A stretch of DNA of 64,000 nt from Terriglobia bacterium. GTDB lineage: Bacteria; Acidobacteriota; Terriglobia; Bryobacterales; Bryobacteraceae. The notes beneath the pieces are model-generated. The model was given only the letters and a program-made list of their open reading frames with translations, made no database searches and was not told where the DNA came from. Below are positions 43,110 through 51,078 of the stretch, piece by piece (within the stretch, counting starts at the first letter, position 1; each line of letters begins with the position of its first letter). Where the stretch lies: positions 1 through 64,000 of the forward strand of contig JAIQFK010000023.1 in assembly GCA_020073305.1 (NCBI GenBank). Direction: 5' to 3'. A program made the position numbers and the translations under genes.

Positions 43110-44597
43110 TCAATCCACGTGCGCTGTTACCACATGCGCTGTCGTAGCGATAAGCCCGGAAGCGTCATCCGCGTGAGTGACCGCCGGCATCAGCGAGTCC
43201 TCCAAACCAAGCTTCTTCATTTTGTACAGCAGGGCTTTGTAGCCGATCTTCAGCCGAGCGGCAGCCTGCTTGCGATTCCAGCGCGTCGCGTGCAGCGCCG
43301 CCAGGATTGCATCGGTCTCACCCTGTTCCTTGGCCTTGATCACTTGTTCCAGGACTGGGGGATTTTCGACTAATGGCACGTTTACGGCAGGCTTGGCTTC
43401 AACCGTCGGCGGTGCCGAGACCAGCTTGTGCGCCGCCTTCGCCTCGAGTTCCTGCACGAGCGACGAGCAGTCGCGGAAGATTATGAGCTTGCGGATAAAG
43501 TTCTCCAGTTCCCGCACATTGCCGGGCCAGCGGTAGTTTATCATCGTATGCTTCAGCTCATGCGTGAGCCCAGGAGGGGGAACGTCTTTTGCGGAATGCT
43601 TCTGCATGAGGAATTGAGCGATGGCAACAATATCTTCCTTGCGCTCGCGGAGCGCGGGCACGTGCAGATTGATGACGTTTAACCGGTAATAGAGATCCTC
43701 GCGGAACGTGCGTTCTGAGATTGCGCACTCGAGATTCCGATGCGTGGCGGCCATGATGCGAACATCCACTTTGATCGTTTCCTTGCCGCCAATACGCTGG
43801 AATTCCTGGTCCTGTAGAACCTGAAGGAGCTTTGCCTGAAGCCTGATTTCCATGTCGCCGATCTCGTCCAGCAGAATCGTGCCACCATCAGCGGTTTCAA
43901 ACAGACCGGCCTTTGTCCGAAATGCACCCGTGAAAGCGCCCCGCTCGTAGCCAAACAACTCGCTCTCCACCAGCTCCGGGGGAAGAGCGGCACAATTCAG
44001 CTTGAGTAGGGGTTGGTTGGCGCGGGGCGACTGAGCGTGTAATTCGCGCGCGATTATTTCCTTCCCACTGCCGGTTTCTCCTTGAATGAGAACCGGAGCG
44101 TCAGACCAGCCTATCAAACCTAGCCGTGACTGAATCTCCTTCATGCGAGGGTTCGTGCCGAAGAACGCCTTTGTGACGGCTGCGGTAGTTCGGACAGGTG
44201 GAGCATAGGCGGCCCGCCGCATCTCCAGTGCCTGGGTCAGCGCTTTTCGAAGGCTTTCGTGGGAGATAGGCTTATCAAGGAAGTCGACGGCACCGCCCTT
44301 CATCGCGGCAACGGCATTCAGCGTGGAAGACGAGCCGGATATCATGATTACAGGCAAGGTGGGATCCATGAGGCGGATCTCGCTCAATGTTTCAAGGCCG
44401 TCCCGGTTAGGCATCACGATATCAAGCAGTACAGCGGCGACTTCGGATCCCGATCGCAAATAGGCGAGCACTTCATCCCCGTCTTGAGCGAGTTCGACAG
44501 AGTAACCCAAAGCCTTCAGGGCGATGGCCAGATTTCCACGGACCTCTGATTCGTCTTCACCAACAAGGATAGTTGGGCCGTTGTTTGTATATTGCAT
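43110..44597 (-). CDS. NtrC-family sigma-54-dependent response regulator
   Basis: A 495-residue activator with three domains. The receiver (1-~120) has phosphorylation site Asp59 in AVLLDIVMPNRDG and acidic pocket Glu14/Asp15. The AAA+ domain has Walker A GETGSGKEIIARELH and the sigma-54 contact loop GAFTGA in ELFGYERGAFTGAF. The C-terminal Fis-type HTH reads ALHATRWNRKQAAARLKIGY. The ATG at 44597 has a good AAGG site and gives the normal receiver N-terminus; longer in-frame starts lack it. No histidine kinase is adjacent. It is the natural candidate to activate the sigma-54 promoters of this EPS locus, like PrsR-type regulators in PEP-CTERM EPS systems. Confidence 0.95.
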   Translation of the reverse strand: MQYTNNGPTILVGEDESEVRGNLAIALKALGYSVELAQDGDEVLAYLRSGSEVAAVLLDIVMPNRDGLETLSEIRLMDPTLPVIMISGSSSTLNAVAAMKGGAVDFLDKPISHESLRKALTQALEMRRAAYAPPVRTTAAVTKAFFGTNPRMKEIQSRLGLIGWSDAPVLIQGETGSGKEIIARELHAQSPRANQPLLKLNCAALPPELVESELFGYERGAFTGAFRTKAGLFETADGGTILLDEIGDMEIRLQAKLLQVLQDQEFQRIGGKETIKVDVRIMAATHRNLECAISERTFREDLYYRLNVINLHVPALRERKEDIVAIAQFLMQKHSAKDVPPPGLTHELKHTMINYRWPGNVRELENFIRKLIIFRDCSSLVQELEAKAAHKLVSAPPTVEAKPAVNVPLVENPPVLEQVIKAKEQGETDAILAALHATRWNRKQAAARLKIGYKALLYKMKKLGLEDSLMPAVTHADDASGLIATTAHVVTAHVD

Positions 44598-44619
44598 GTT
44601 CACCTTCGAGTGCAGGTTT

Positions 44620-44890
44620 CCAAGTGCGTCTGGTGGCCTTCGCCTTGCGCCAGGACACTCCTTGCGCATACACTTCGGTCAGCGCTCCGACCAGCCTTTT
44701 CAGTACAAAGATAGCGCTCGAACACTTTACTACGGAATCGGCCCTGCCGGTCCTGTAACACGCGGAGCTCGAGCCTGCCCACACGCGTCACTAGCGTTCG
44801 ACCGCAGTCACCAGCGCAGTATCCCCGATGGTTGGGCGTGCGCTCCCTTCTCGGCGGCCAGGGCCGCCTCCTTCTCTGCCTCCAACGACC
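44620..44890 (-). pseudogene. IS256-family transposase remnant
   Basis: On the minus strand one frame reads ERTPNHRGYCAGDCGRTLVT followed by RVGRLELRVLQDRQGRF and FERYLCTEK. After a frameshift this continues as RLVGALTEVYAQGVSWRKAK. This is the N-terminal conserved block of IS256 (Mutator-type) transposases, with a further frameshift before it (EAALAAEK). Only about 90 of ~400 residues remain, so the element is dead. From 44891 to 45240 I see nothing recognisable; the DNA there is AT-rich. Confidence 0.85.
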
Positions 44891-45240
44891 TATTTCTATT
44901 TGCAGAACGTCATTCCGAATCTTAGCCGAGACTTCGGCTTGATGTCCATTTCCTGCCTCATGCTTTTACACATTGGATTGTTAACCTGTCTTCAGGACAA
45001 AATCCTGCCTTTCGGGAGGCACCTTCGCATCTGTTACTAGTTCGCGTTAAATTAGCTTACACAAGATCAGTTGCAGGAGTTATTTATTTAAAGAGCCAGG
45101 ACATGGAATAAGTACCAGAAGTACTAGAAAGCGCTTGACAACCTACTACGGTGCCCGCCTCATGGCAACAGTCGCTGCAAGGCCGCAGTACTTGAAGTGA
45201 AACACAAAACGCCGGCGGGCTGGACGCCGTCAATAACCTG

Positions 45241-45675
45241 TCAGGTCGTGGGAACGGCAGCACCGTTTGTGAGGATGCTCTGGACCAATGACAGAAATAT
45301 CTTTCGAGCAATGCCATCGGGGAGTTTCGGTTTGATTTGCCAACCATCCCATGCGGCCATCGATTCGCTGCGCTCGTCGTCTTGGTCGATGAGGGCGATC
45401 GTTTTCAGAAGGCCTCGTTGCGAACCACGAAGTTCGGCTGCGAATACATTTGCCCCTGGCAAGCTGCAGAGCACCATAAGGACGTCGATTCTGACCGGGA
45501 CCTCTCTCAACAGTGCGAGTGCCTCACCGATGCCCTTAGCCGGCAAGGTTTCGTACCCGGCCGCGTCCAAGATGCGGCCCAGCCAAAATGCAAATCCCAG
45601 GTCATTATCGACGATAAGAACGTTTTTCACCAAAGACCGCCCGATGTTGCAGATCGATTCGGAACTCCCGTGCAA
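45241..45675 (-). CDS. Receiver-like protein lacking the phospho-accepting Asp
   Basis: A 144-residue protein (or ~128 from a GTG near 45627). NVLIVDNDLGFAFWLGRILD followed by AAGYETLPAKGIGEALALLR is a clear receiver-domain first half with the acidic DND pocket. The segment that should hold the phosphorylated Asp reads IDVLMVLCSLPGANVF, with Leu/Cys where Asp is expected. The T/S and Lys switch positions are also unclear (LKTIALID). It is probably a pseudo-receiver acting by protein contact. It lies downstream of the wza-like gene on the same strand. Confidence 0.7.
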   Translation of the reverse strand: MHGSSESICNIGRSLVKNVLIVDNDLGFAFWLGRILDAAGYETLPAKGIGEALALLREVPVRIDVLMVLCSLPGANVFAAELRGSQRGLLKTIALIDQDDERSESMAAWDGWQIKPKLPDGIARKIFLSLVQSILTNGAAVPTT

Positions 45676-45942
45676 TTTCCGAAACCAGGAAAGCGGTGCA
45701 TATATTTCACTAATATTACAGGCCGCCTCGGCTGGCTAAAATGCGCATTTTCCAGTTCGCGGCAGTCAGTCTGTTAACACGGACACCCCAATCGCTACAC
45801 ACATCGAAGGCTGGTTGTTCAGGTAGCCTTGCTGTCGGAAGTCAGTGTTCGACGGATCCGCTGGTCCAGTGGAGTGGTCCCGCCAGCACCGCGCGGCTCA
45901 CGAAGCCCTGACCGTCCCGACCCGGACAGGTTGGGCTTGGCT

Positions 45943-46602
45943 CTATTGCGGTACGACGACCGTGTCATCCGGCAGCAAGGCGATGTTCAGCTCCATATGC
46001 TCGCCTTTGAGAACGGCATTGTAGTTAAAGGGAAGCCGAGATTGCCGCCCGTTCTCAGTGCGCAGCACGTAGATCTTCTTCCGCTTCGCATAGTCAGTCA
46101 GCCCGCCCCCTTCGCTGATCGCCTGCATCACACTCATGCGGTACGTGTAGGCCAAGGGCCCTTCCTTCTTGACGGCGCCAACCAAGTAGACTTTCTTGCT
46201 ATTGATTTCGGCCACCACCACAGTCACGTCAGCACCAGTGATGAAACGGCCAAGCTCTTGGGTAATCATGATTTCGGCTTGTTTGGGCGTCAATCCTGCA
46301 ACCGAAACCTCCTTTAGCAACGGTAGGGAGATTCTTCCGTCTGGCCGGACGACTGCCGTGGGAACCGAGGCATCGGGCTCCTTCCAGACGCTGACTTGGA
46401 GCACGTCTCCAGCCCCGATCTGATAATCGTAGGGGACACCACGGGAAACGTTGGAGCTCAACGGAACCTTTGGCGCCGCCACTTCGGTCTTAGCTGCCGC
46501 CAGCGGTAGTGCAACAGGAGGCATGACCTTCGGTCGCACCTGCTGGCCCGCCGATAGAGGCGCAACCATCACGATCAGATAGCAAACAATTTGTCGAAGC
46601 AT
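45943..46602 (-). CDS. Polysaccharide export protein, short Wza/XrtA-type
   Basis: A 219-residue protein with a signal sequence (1-20). A Poly_export domain (YQIGAGDVLQVSVWKEPDAS, then AVVRPDGRISLPLLKEVSVA) is followed by one SLBB-like domain (KKVYLVGAVKKEGPLAY, then MSVMQAISEGGGLTDYAKRK), ending DDTVVVPQ. It lacks the second SLBB and the C-terminal outer-membrane helix of full Wza, as is common for the short exporters in PEP-CTERM EPS loci. The ATG at 46602 has a good GGAG site, which decides it over 46632. It follows the PEP-CTERM gene by 65 bases. Confidence 0.92.
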   Translation of the reverse strand: MLRQIVCYLIVMVAPLSAGQQVRPKVMPPVALPLAAAKTEVAAPKVPLSSNVSRGVPYDYQIGAGDVLQVSVWKEPDASVPTAVVRPDGRISLPLLKEVSVAGLTPKQAEIMITQELGRFITGADVTVVVAEINSKKVYLVGAVKKEGPLAYTYRMSVMQAISEGGGLTDYAKRKKIYVLRTENGRQSRLPFNYNAVLKGEHMELNIALLPDDTVVVPQ

Positions 46603-46667
46603 AATTCCATTCTCCAAACCGTAACTGAGCATTCCCTGACATTCCCGATCAAAACAGCCAGCGTTGT

Positions 46668-46850
46668 TCAGGATCGGCGGAGCTTCTTGCGGAGCAGCTT
46701 GCTCAAACCTAACAAAGCCGCACCCAACAGAGCTAACGACGCCGGTTCCGGAATCGCAACACCACCAGCGTAGATTGAAGTCAACGCGCCACTAGCGCCG
46801 CGCAAACACAGTGCTCCAGCCACGAGAATTGCCAGTATGCGCAGTCGCAT
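46668..46850 (-). CDS. 60-residue PEP-CTERM sorting-signal protein
   Basis: A tiny exported protein: signal peptide (1-21, ending GASG), a spacer of about 12 residues, then a complete PEP-CTERM signal. The signal consists of the PEP motif at 34-36 (IPEPASLALLGAALLGLSK), a hydrophobic segment (38-52) and a basic tail (KKLRR). PEP-CTERM signals are processed by exosortases, whose genes usually lie in EPS loci; none is visible in this window. With almost no mature domain, it may serve as a marker, a competitor for the sorting machinery or a surface peptide. A candidate sigma-54 element lies 54 bases upstream. Confidence 0.8.
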   Translation of the reverse strand: MRLRILAILVAGALCLRGASGALTSIYAGGVAIPEPASLALLGAALLGLSKLLRKKLRRS

Positions 46851-46903
46851 AGCTCGTTACCCTTCCCAATTCACTGAACAACGTTCGTCAGAGCGTTTCC
46901 CAA

Positions 46904-46920
46904 ATGCAATCGGGACACCA
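46904..46920 (-). promoter_or_regulatory. Candidate sigma-54 promoter for the PEP-CTERM and wza-like genes
   Basis: On the minus strand TGGTGTCCCGATTGCAT has the GG-N10-GC spacing and a perfect TTGCAT -12 box, but a weaker -24 box. The transcript would start near 46894, 44 bases before the PEP-CTERM ATG. Confidence 0.5.
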
Positions 46921-47155
46921 AAGGCATCACGTCGCATAACGAACTTAGAACAGACAATTTACAACGAATTGCCATTTTGGGTACCCAGGACGAAAAGCGG
47001 GGAATCGAGTCGAATCTTGCGGAACCGCCTATAGCTGTGGGGACTTCCCTCACTGATGACTGTCTTTGAGGACAAAGTCCAAAAGGACTGCGAGCTTTTC
47101 CTCGAACCGCGAAGAAACGGTTCCCATCGCGAGGGCAAGAAAGCCAAATGAGGTT

Positions 47156-47171
47156 TGGTCCAGCACGTGCT
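47156..47171 (+). promoter_or_regulatory. Candidate sigma-54 promoter for the wzc-like operon
   Basis: TGGTCCAGCACGTGCT shows GG-N10-GC spacing with a GTGCT -12 box (like the asnB candidate). The start would be near 47182, 38 bases before the ATG at 47220. It is divergent from the candidate at 46904. Confidence 0.4.
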
Positions 47172-47219
47172 AACAACGGCAAGATATTGCCAACACACAT
47201 TTCAGGATCTTCGGACACA

Positions 47220-48809
47220 ATGAAAAACTCGTTATCGACTCCGCCGCTCTCGCTAATCAAAATGATCTGGAACCGCAAGTGGCTGTTACTGAGTGTGTGG
47301 GCAATTCTCAGTGTGTCGACTGTCAAGGTGGTGTACAATCTCCGGCCCACCTATCGCGCAGAAGCCGTCGTGCTTGTCGATTCTCAGAAGATCCCGGAAC
47401 GGTATGTTTCGTCCACGGTGAATACAGAAGTGCAGGACCGGCTGGCGACCATTAGCCAACAGATACTGAGTTTCAGCCGCCTGCAGAGGGTTATCGATGA
47501 CTTTTCTCTCTACCCGCGGGAAAGGAAGAGTCTCAGTCCGGAAGAGCTGATAGACACGATGCGGAAAGATATCAATATTAAGCTCGAGCGCGGTTGGACG
47601 GGCAACCGGCCAGGCGCCTTCCGGATTGCATATTCGGGGGAGGATCCAAACACAGTCGCTCAAGTGGCCAACCGTTTAAGCGTCTTATTTGTCGACGAGA
47701 ATATGCGCACCCGAGAGGTTCAAGCCATAGGCACCGAGGAGTTCATCACTGCGCAGCTAGGGGAGGCAAAGAGGTCCCTGGATCATCTTGAGGCCAAGGT
47801 CAGCCAATATAAGCTCAGTCACAGCGGCGAATTGCCCGAGCAGCAGCAATCGCTCATCAGTACATTGGCACAGTTACGGTCTATCCTGGATGCCAGCCGC
47901 GACAACTTGAATCGCGCGCAGGATGCAAAGGTCACGCTCGAAAACAATCTGAGCATGACCGAGATCACTCTTCACGCTCTGGAGAAGAGCTCGGCCGAGC
48001 GAGCACAAGCTGAGGCCGCTCCTCCGCCACGGCAAAAGCCGGAGTCGGAGGTCCTCCAGGAGCGGTATACAAACATGCTGAAACGGTACTCTCCTAATCA
48101 TCCCGACGCGCAGGCGCTCCGGCGTGCCATTGAAGCAGCGGTCGAACAGGAACGATCGAGCGCGCAGCAGACTCCCGCTAAAGCGGCTCAAATCAAGCCG
48201 GAAGCGACAGGTGCGTCGTCCAATACGCTACAGCTGGAACAGACGCGCGAGCACGTTCGAATGCTGAAGTCCCAGATCGCCCAGGCAGAAAAGGAACTCC
48301 TCACCCGTAAGGCCGAGCAGGATAAGACCCTCATGGACATCTCAACGTCTCAGGACCGCTTGGGGAGGCTCCCGCTCCGGGAGCAGGAAATGGCGCAACT
48401 GTTACGCGACTATGAGAACTCCAAGAGCAATTACCGGATGTTGCTGGACAAGAAGCTTGCGGCCGAGATGTCTACGGAGTTGGAGCGCCTTCATAAGTCA
48501 GAGCGGTTCACGATCCTGGATCCGGCGCGCCCGCCTACGAAGCCAATGAGCCCCAATCGCCCGTTACTTTATGCCGCCGGTTGCCTGCTCGGACTGGCTT
48601 TAGGTGTCGGCCTGACCTTGCTCCTTGAGTCACGCAAAGCCGTGTTCCTCGGGGAATGGGAGTTGCCGGAAGGAGTCATGGTGCTGGGAAGATTACCCGT
48701 GGTTGAGATTTTGCCGACGGCCGGAAGCGAGTCGAAAAAGCCGGGATTTTGGCGGCGCCGGCGTCTTAGAGCGGAGACCTGGGCCACATCGGCCCAGCCA
48801 CTTCAATAA
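47220..48809 (+). CDS. Polysaccharide chain-length determinant, Wzc/GumC-like without kinase domain
   Basis: A 529-residue inner-membrane protein. A first membrane helix (WLLLSVWAILSVSTVKVVY) follows a short cytoplasmic N-terminus. Then come the Wzz-type periplasmic part (YRAEAVVLVDSQKIPERYVS), long coiled coils (about residues 180-420; FITAQLGEAKRSLDHLEAKV, VRMLKSQIAQAEKELLTRKA), the Pro-rich PARPPTKPMSPNRP motif before the second helix (LLYAAGCLLGLALGVGLTLL), and a short tail. It sets EPS chain length together with the separate CpsD-like kinase at 49853. ATG 47220 is chosen because it follows the candidate promoter and matches the family N-terminus. Confidence 0.9.
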   Translation: MKNSLSTPPLSLIKMIWNRKWLLLSVWAILSVSTVKVVYNLRPTYRAEAVVLVDSQKIPERYVSSTVNTEVQDRLATISQQILSFSRLQRVIDDFSLYPRERKSLSPEELIDTMRKDINIKLERGWTGNRPGAFRIAYSGEDPNTVAQVANRLSVLFVDENMRTREVQAIGTEEFITAQLGEAKRSLDHLEAKVSQYKLSHSGELPEQQQSLISTLAQLRSILDASRDNLNRAQDAKVTLENNLSMTEITLHALEKSSAERAQAEAAPPPRQKPESEVLQERYTNMLKRYSPNHPDAQALRRAIEAAVEQERSSAQQTPAKAAQIKPEATGASSNTLQLEQTREHVRMLKSQIAQAEKELLTRKAEQDKTLMDISTSQDRLGRLPLREQEMAQLLRDYENSKSNYRMLLDKKLAAEMSTELERLHKSERFTILDPARPPTKPMSPNRPLLYAAGCLLGLALGVGLTLLLESRKAVFLGEWELPEGVMVLGRLPVVEILPTAGSESKKPGFWRRRRLRAETWATSAQPLQ

Positions 48810-48839
48810 CGGATGATGCCGGCTGCGTCGTAGAAAACC

Positions 48840-49856
48840 ATGTACAAATCTCATTTCGGCCTAAAGACAAATCCTTTCAACCTGACCGCCGATCCCAGCT
48901 TCCTATATCTGAGCAGCGATCATCGGGAGGCTCTAGCCGGGTTACTCTACTCGATCTTTGCGCGTAAAGGCTTTGTGGTGCTGGCAAGTGAAGCTGGTAT
49001 GGGCAAGACAACGCTTCTCGGTGCGATGCTACAACGGTTTCAGGGGCAGATTTGCAGCAGCCTCATCCTGAACCCGGCCCTGACGCCGAACGAATTTCTC
49101 GAAATTGCTCTCATGGACTTCGGGATTGCCGATATTCCCGCCAGCAAGGCACTCCGGTTGAATCTTCTCCAGCAAATGCTCCTTCGGACGCAGCACGAAG
49201 GTAAGATTGCGGTCCTGCTTATCGATGAAGCGCATAAGTTGAGTTCAGAAGTACTGGAAGAGATCAGGCTGCTGAGTAATTTTGAGATGGCGGATCAGAA
49301 GTTGTTGCAAATAGTTCTGTGCGGTCAGAAAGAACTGGCGGCGACGCTCGACCGGTCAGAACTATGGCAGTTGAAACAGCGGGTCGCCTTCCGAATGACA
49401 ATTAAGCCTCTAGCTGTGGCAGACGTCGAGCAGTACATTCAGCACCGATGGAAAAAAGCTGGCGGTAGTTTGCCCACTGCATTCGGAGAGGATGCGCTTG
49501 AGCAGATTGCCGTGTCATCGAAGGGTATTCCGCGCGTGATCAATGTGATTTGCGACAACGCTCTGACGGTGGGCTTTGCCGATGGCACGCACGTGATTAC
49601 CGCGAACCACATAGTCAAGGTGTGTGCAGAATTGCACTTGAATGGAAATGATGTGCGACCGCCAAGAAGTCTGGCGGATTTTACGGCCGGGCCACGGCAA
49701 GTGGCAGCCCCAACGGCCGCACCCTTCGTGACGCCGGCGTATTCCGGACCGCTCCGTACATTGGATCGTTACGACGCCACCAACAAACGGCCATCCAGAT
49801 GGTCACGGTGGTTCAAAAAGCCCATGATCAACGTTGCAACCACAGAGAACGTATGA
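48840..49856 (+). CDS. ExeA-like AAA+ ATPase (XrtA-associated type)
   Basis: A 338-residue protein starting MYKSHFGLKTNPFNLTADPS, the typical start of the ExeA/GspA and PEP-CTERM EPS-associated ATPases. Walker A is SEAGMGKTTLLG, Walker B is VLLIDEAHKL, and sensor regions follow (QIVLCGQKELAATLDR, ISSKGIPRVINVICD-like). The C-terminal ~60 residues are Pro-rich and basic. Such ATPases are standard in EPS loci with exosortase systems, next to the chain-length and kinase genes, and probably drive assembly of the envelope complex. Its TGA overlaps the ATG of the kinase gene. Confidence 0.9.
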   Translation: MYKSHFGLKTNPFNLTADPSFLYLSSDHREALAGLLYSIFARKGFVVLASEAGMGKTTLLGAMLQRFQGQICSSLILNPALTPNEFLEIALMDFGIADIPASKALRLNLLQQMLLRTQHEGKIAVLLIDEAHKLSSEVLEEIRLLSNFEMADQKLLQIVLCGQKELAATLDRSELWQLKQRVAFRMTIKPLAVADVEQYIQHRWKKAGGSLPTAFGEDALEQIAVSSKGIPRVINVICDNALTVGFADGTHVITANHIVKVCAELHLNGNDVRPPRSLADFTAGPRQVAAPTAAPFVTPAYSGPLRTLDRYDATNKRPSRWSRWFKKPMINVATTENV

Positions 49857-50809
49857 GCCGAATATTTGACGCACTCAGTCGCACAGATGGAGAGTATGAA
49901 GACCTTCTCCGACCGCTTCACGAGCCATCCGCAAAATCTACGGCGAACCTGAGACCACCGGCTGCCATCGAGAGCCCAGGCTTGAGGGATGATCTACCGA
50001 TAGACGACCGCGGAGGGGGGCAGGCAACCGATGTCTTCGATCGCGGGCTGACCCCGCAGCAAGAGGCGGATTCGCAGCTTTTTCCTTCGGCTGGATTTCA
50101 GAGCGTGCGGATCGTCGATCTGAGAATCCCTCGCTCCACGCCAGTGCTGCCGTTTGATGGCGTGCACGGCGCCGCCAGCGAGGAGTATCGGAAGATCCGC
50201 ACCCGGATTCTGCATCATCCGTCGCAACCGAAAGTGTTTCTGGTTTCCAGCCCCTGCCCGGGAGATGGCAAGACGATTACGGCTGTGAACTTGGGTGGCG
50301 CTCTAGCCCTCAAGGGAAGTGCGGACGTGCTGGTAATCGACGCCGATTTTTTCCGTGGCACCCTTACAGCCATTACAGGAATCCCCGATTCGCCGGGCTT
50401 GGGGGAAGTACTTACCGGGAAAGCACAATTGGACGACGCGATTGTGCGAGGCACACAGTTCCCTCGCCTGCATTTCCTGGTTGCCGGTCGGAGTGCGGCC
50501 AATCCAGCAGAGCTGTTGGACTCCGAGGTCTGGCTCAGATTAATGGAGAATCTGCGAAAGCGCTTCGGTTACGTGGTCTTCGATTCGCCACCGGTGGAGG
50601 CTGTCCCGTTTTACGCAAGGTTACTGGCCGCCTGCGATGGAATGGTTCTGGTGGCAAGGCCCGATCATACCGGGCGAGATGAGTTAAACGATGCTCTCCG
50701 CAGCGTACCCGAGCAGAAGCTTCTGGGTGTAGTGCTCAACTGCCATCAACCTTGGCTCCTATACCGGAAAGACCATAGAAGTTACAGTCGCTATTATTCG
50801 AAGGTTTAG
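49853..50809 (+). CDS. CpsD/CapB-like tyrosine-kinase family protein
   Basis: A 318-residue BY-kinase-like ATPase. The N-terminus MSRIFDALSRTDGEY is the conserved start in XrtA-type EPS loci. The Walker A region is SSPCPGDGKTITAVNLG, Walker A' is VLVIDADFFRG, and Walker B is YVVFDSPPV. The C-terminus ends in a Tyr cluster (SYSRYYSKV), the usual autophosphorylation tail. It should phosphorylate itself and control polymerisation with the Wzc-like protein. The ATG at 49853 overlaps the ATPase stop. The deviant P-loop (PGDGKT) is normal for this subfamily. Confidence 0.9.
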   Translation: MSRIFDALSRTDGEYEDLLRPLHEPSAKSTANLRPPAAIESPGLRDDLPIDDRGGGQATDVFDRGLTPQQEADSQLFPSAGFQSVRIVDLRIPRSTPVLPFDGVHGAASEEYRKIRTRILHHPSQPKVFLVSSPCPGDGKTITAVNLGGALALKGSADVLVIDADFFRGTLTAITGIPDSPGLGEVLTGKAQLDDAIVRGTQFPRLHFLVAGRSAANPAELLDSEVWLRLMENLRKRFGYVVFDSPPVEAVPFYARLLAACDGMVLVARPDHTGRDELNDALRSVPEQKLLGVVLNCHQPWLLYRKDHRSYSRYYSKV

Positions 50810-50830
50810 GGCTGTAGCCGGGATGCCCAC

Positions 50831-51067
50831 ATGTACCCTAACTTAAGGCTCGAACTTTGGAAACGGCGCATCCGGCAACATGAGTTTGCGAAAAGCCTGC
50901 AGATGGACGAAACCGTGTTGAGCAAGATTGTAAACGGCATTCGGCGGCCGAGTGTGCAACTGCAGCGTCAGATCGCGGTTTTGCTCAATAGGGATGAGGC
51001 GTGGCTCTTTGAGCCCGTCGAGGGCGCAGCGCGCCCGCAGAATGAAAAGGCGGATGCACCGCAGTAA
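50831..51067 (+). CDS. Small XRE/Cro-type HTH protein
   Basis: A 78-residue protein of one helix-turn-helix domain: LRLELWKRRIRQHEFAKSLQ, then MDETVLSKIVNGIRRPSVQL, with the recognition helix near residues 28-38. The tail is charged. It sits between the kinase gene (21 bases downstream of its stop) and the GT2 gene (11 bases before its start), clearly inside the operon, so it may give local feedback control of the EPS genes. Single-domain HTH proteins in this exact position are unusual for EPS operons. Confidence 0.8.
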   Translation: MYPNLRLELWKRRIRQHEFAKSLQMDETVLSKIVNGIRRPSVQLQRQIAVLLNRDEAWLFEPVEGAARPQNEKADAPQ

Positions 51068-51078
51068 GAATCGCGCCC

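Noticed and set aside
45690-45710. Sigma-54-like element upstream of the pseudo-receiver gene (minus strand TGGTTTCGGAAATTGCAC)
   Set aside because: Spacing is 11 rather than 10 bases.
47220-48809. Full Wzc with its own tyrosine kinase domain
   Set aside because: The chain ends about 60 residues after the second membrane helix with no Walker motifs; the kinase is the separate gene at 49853.
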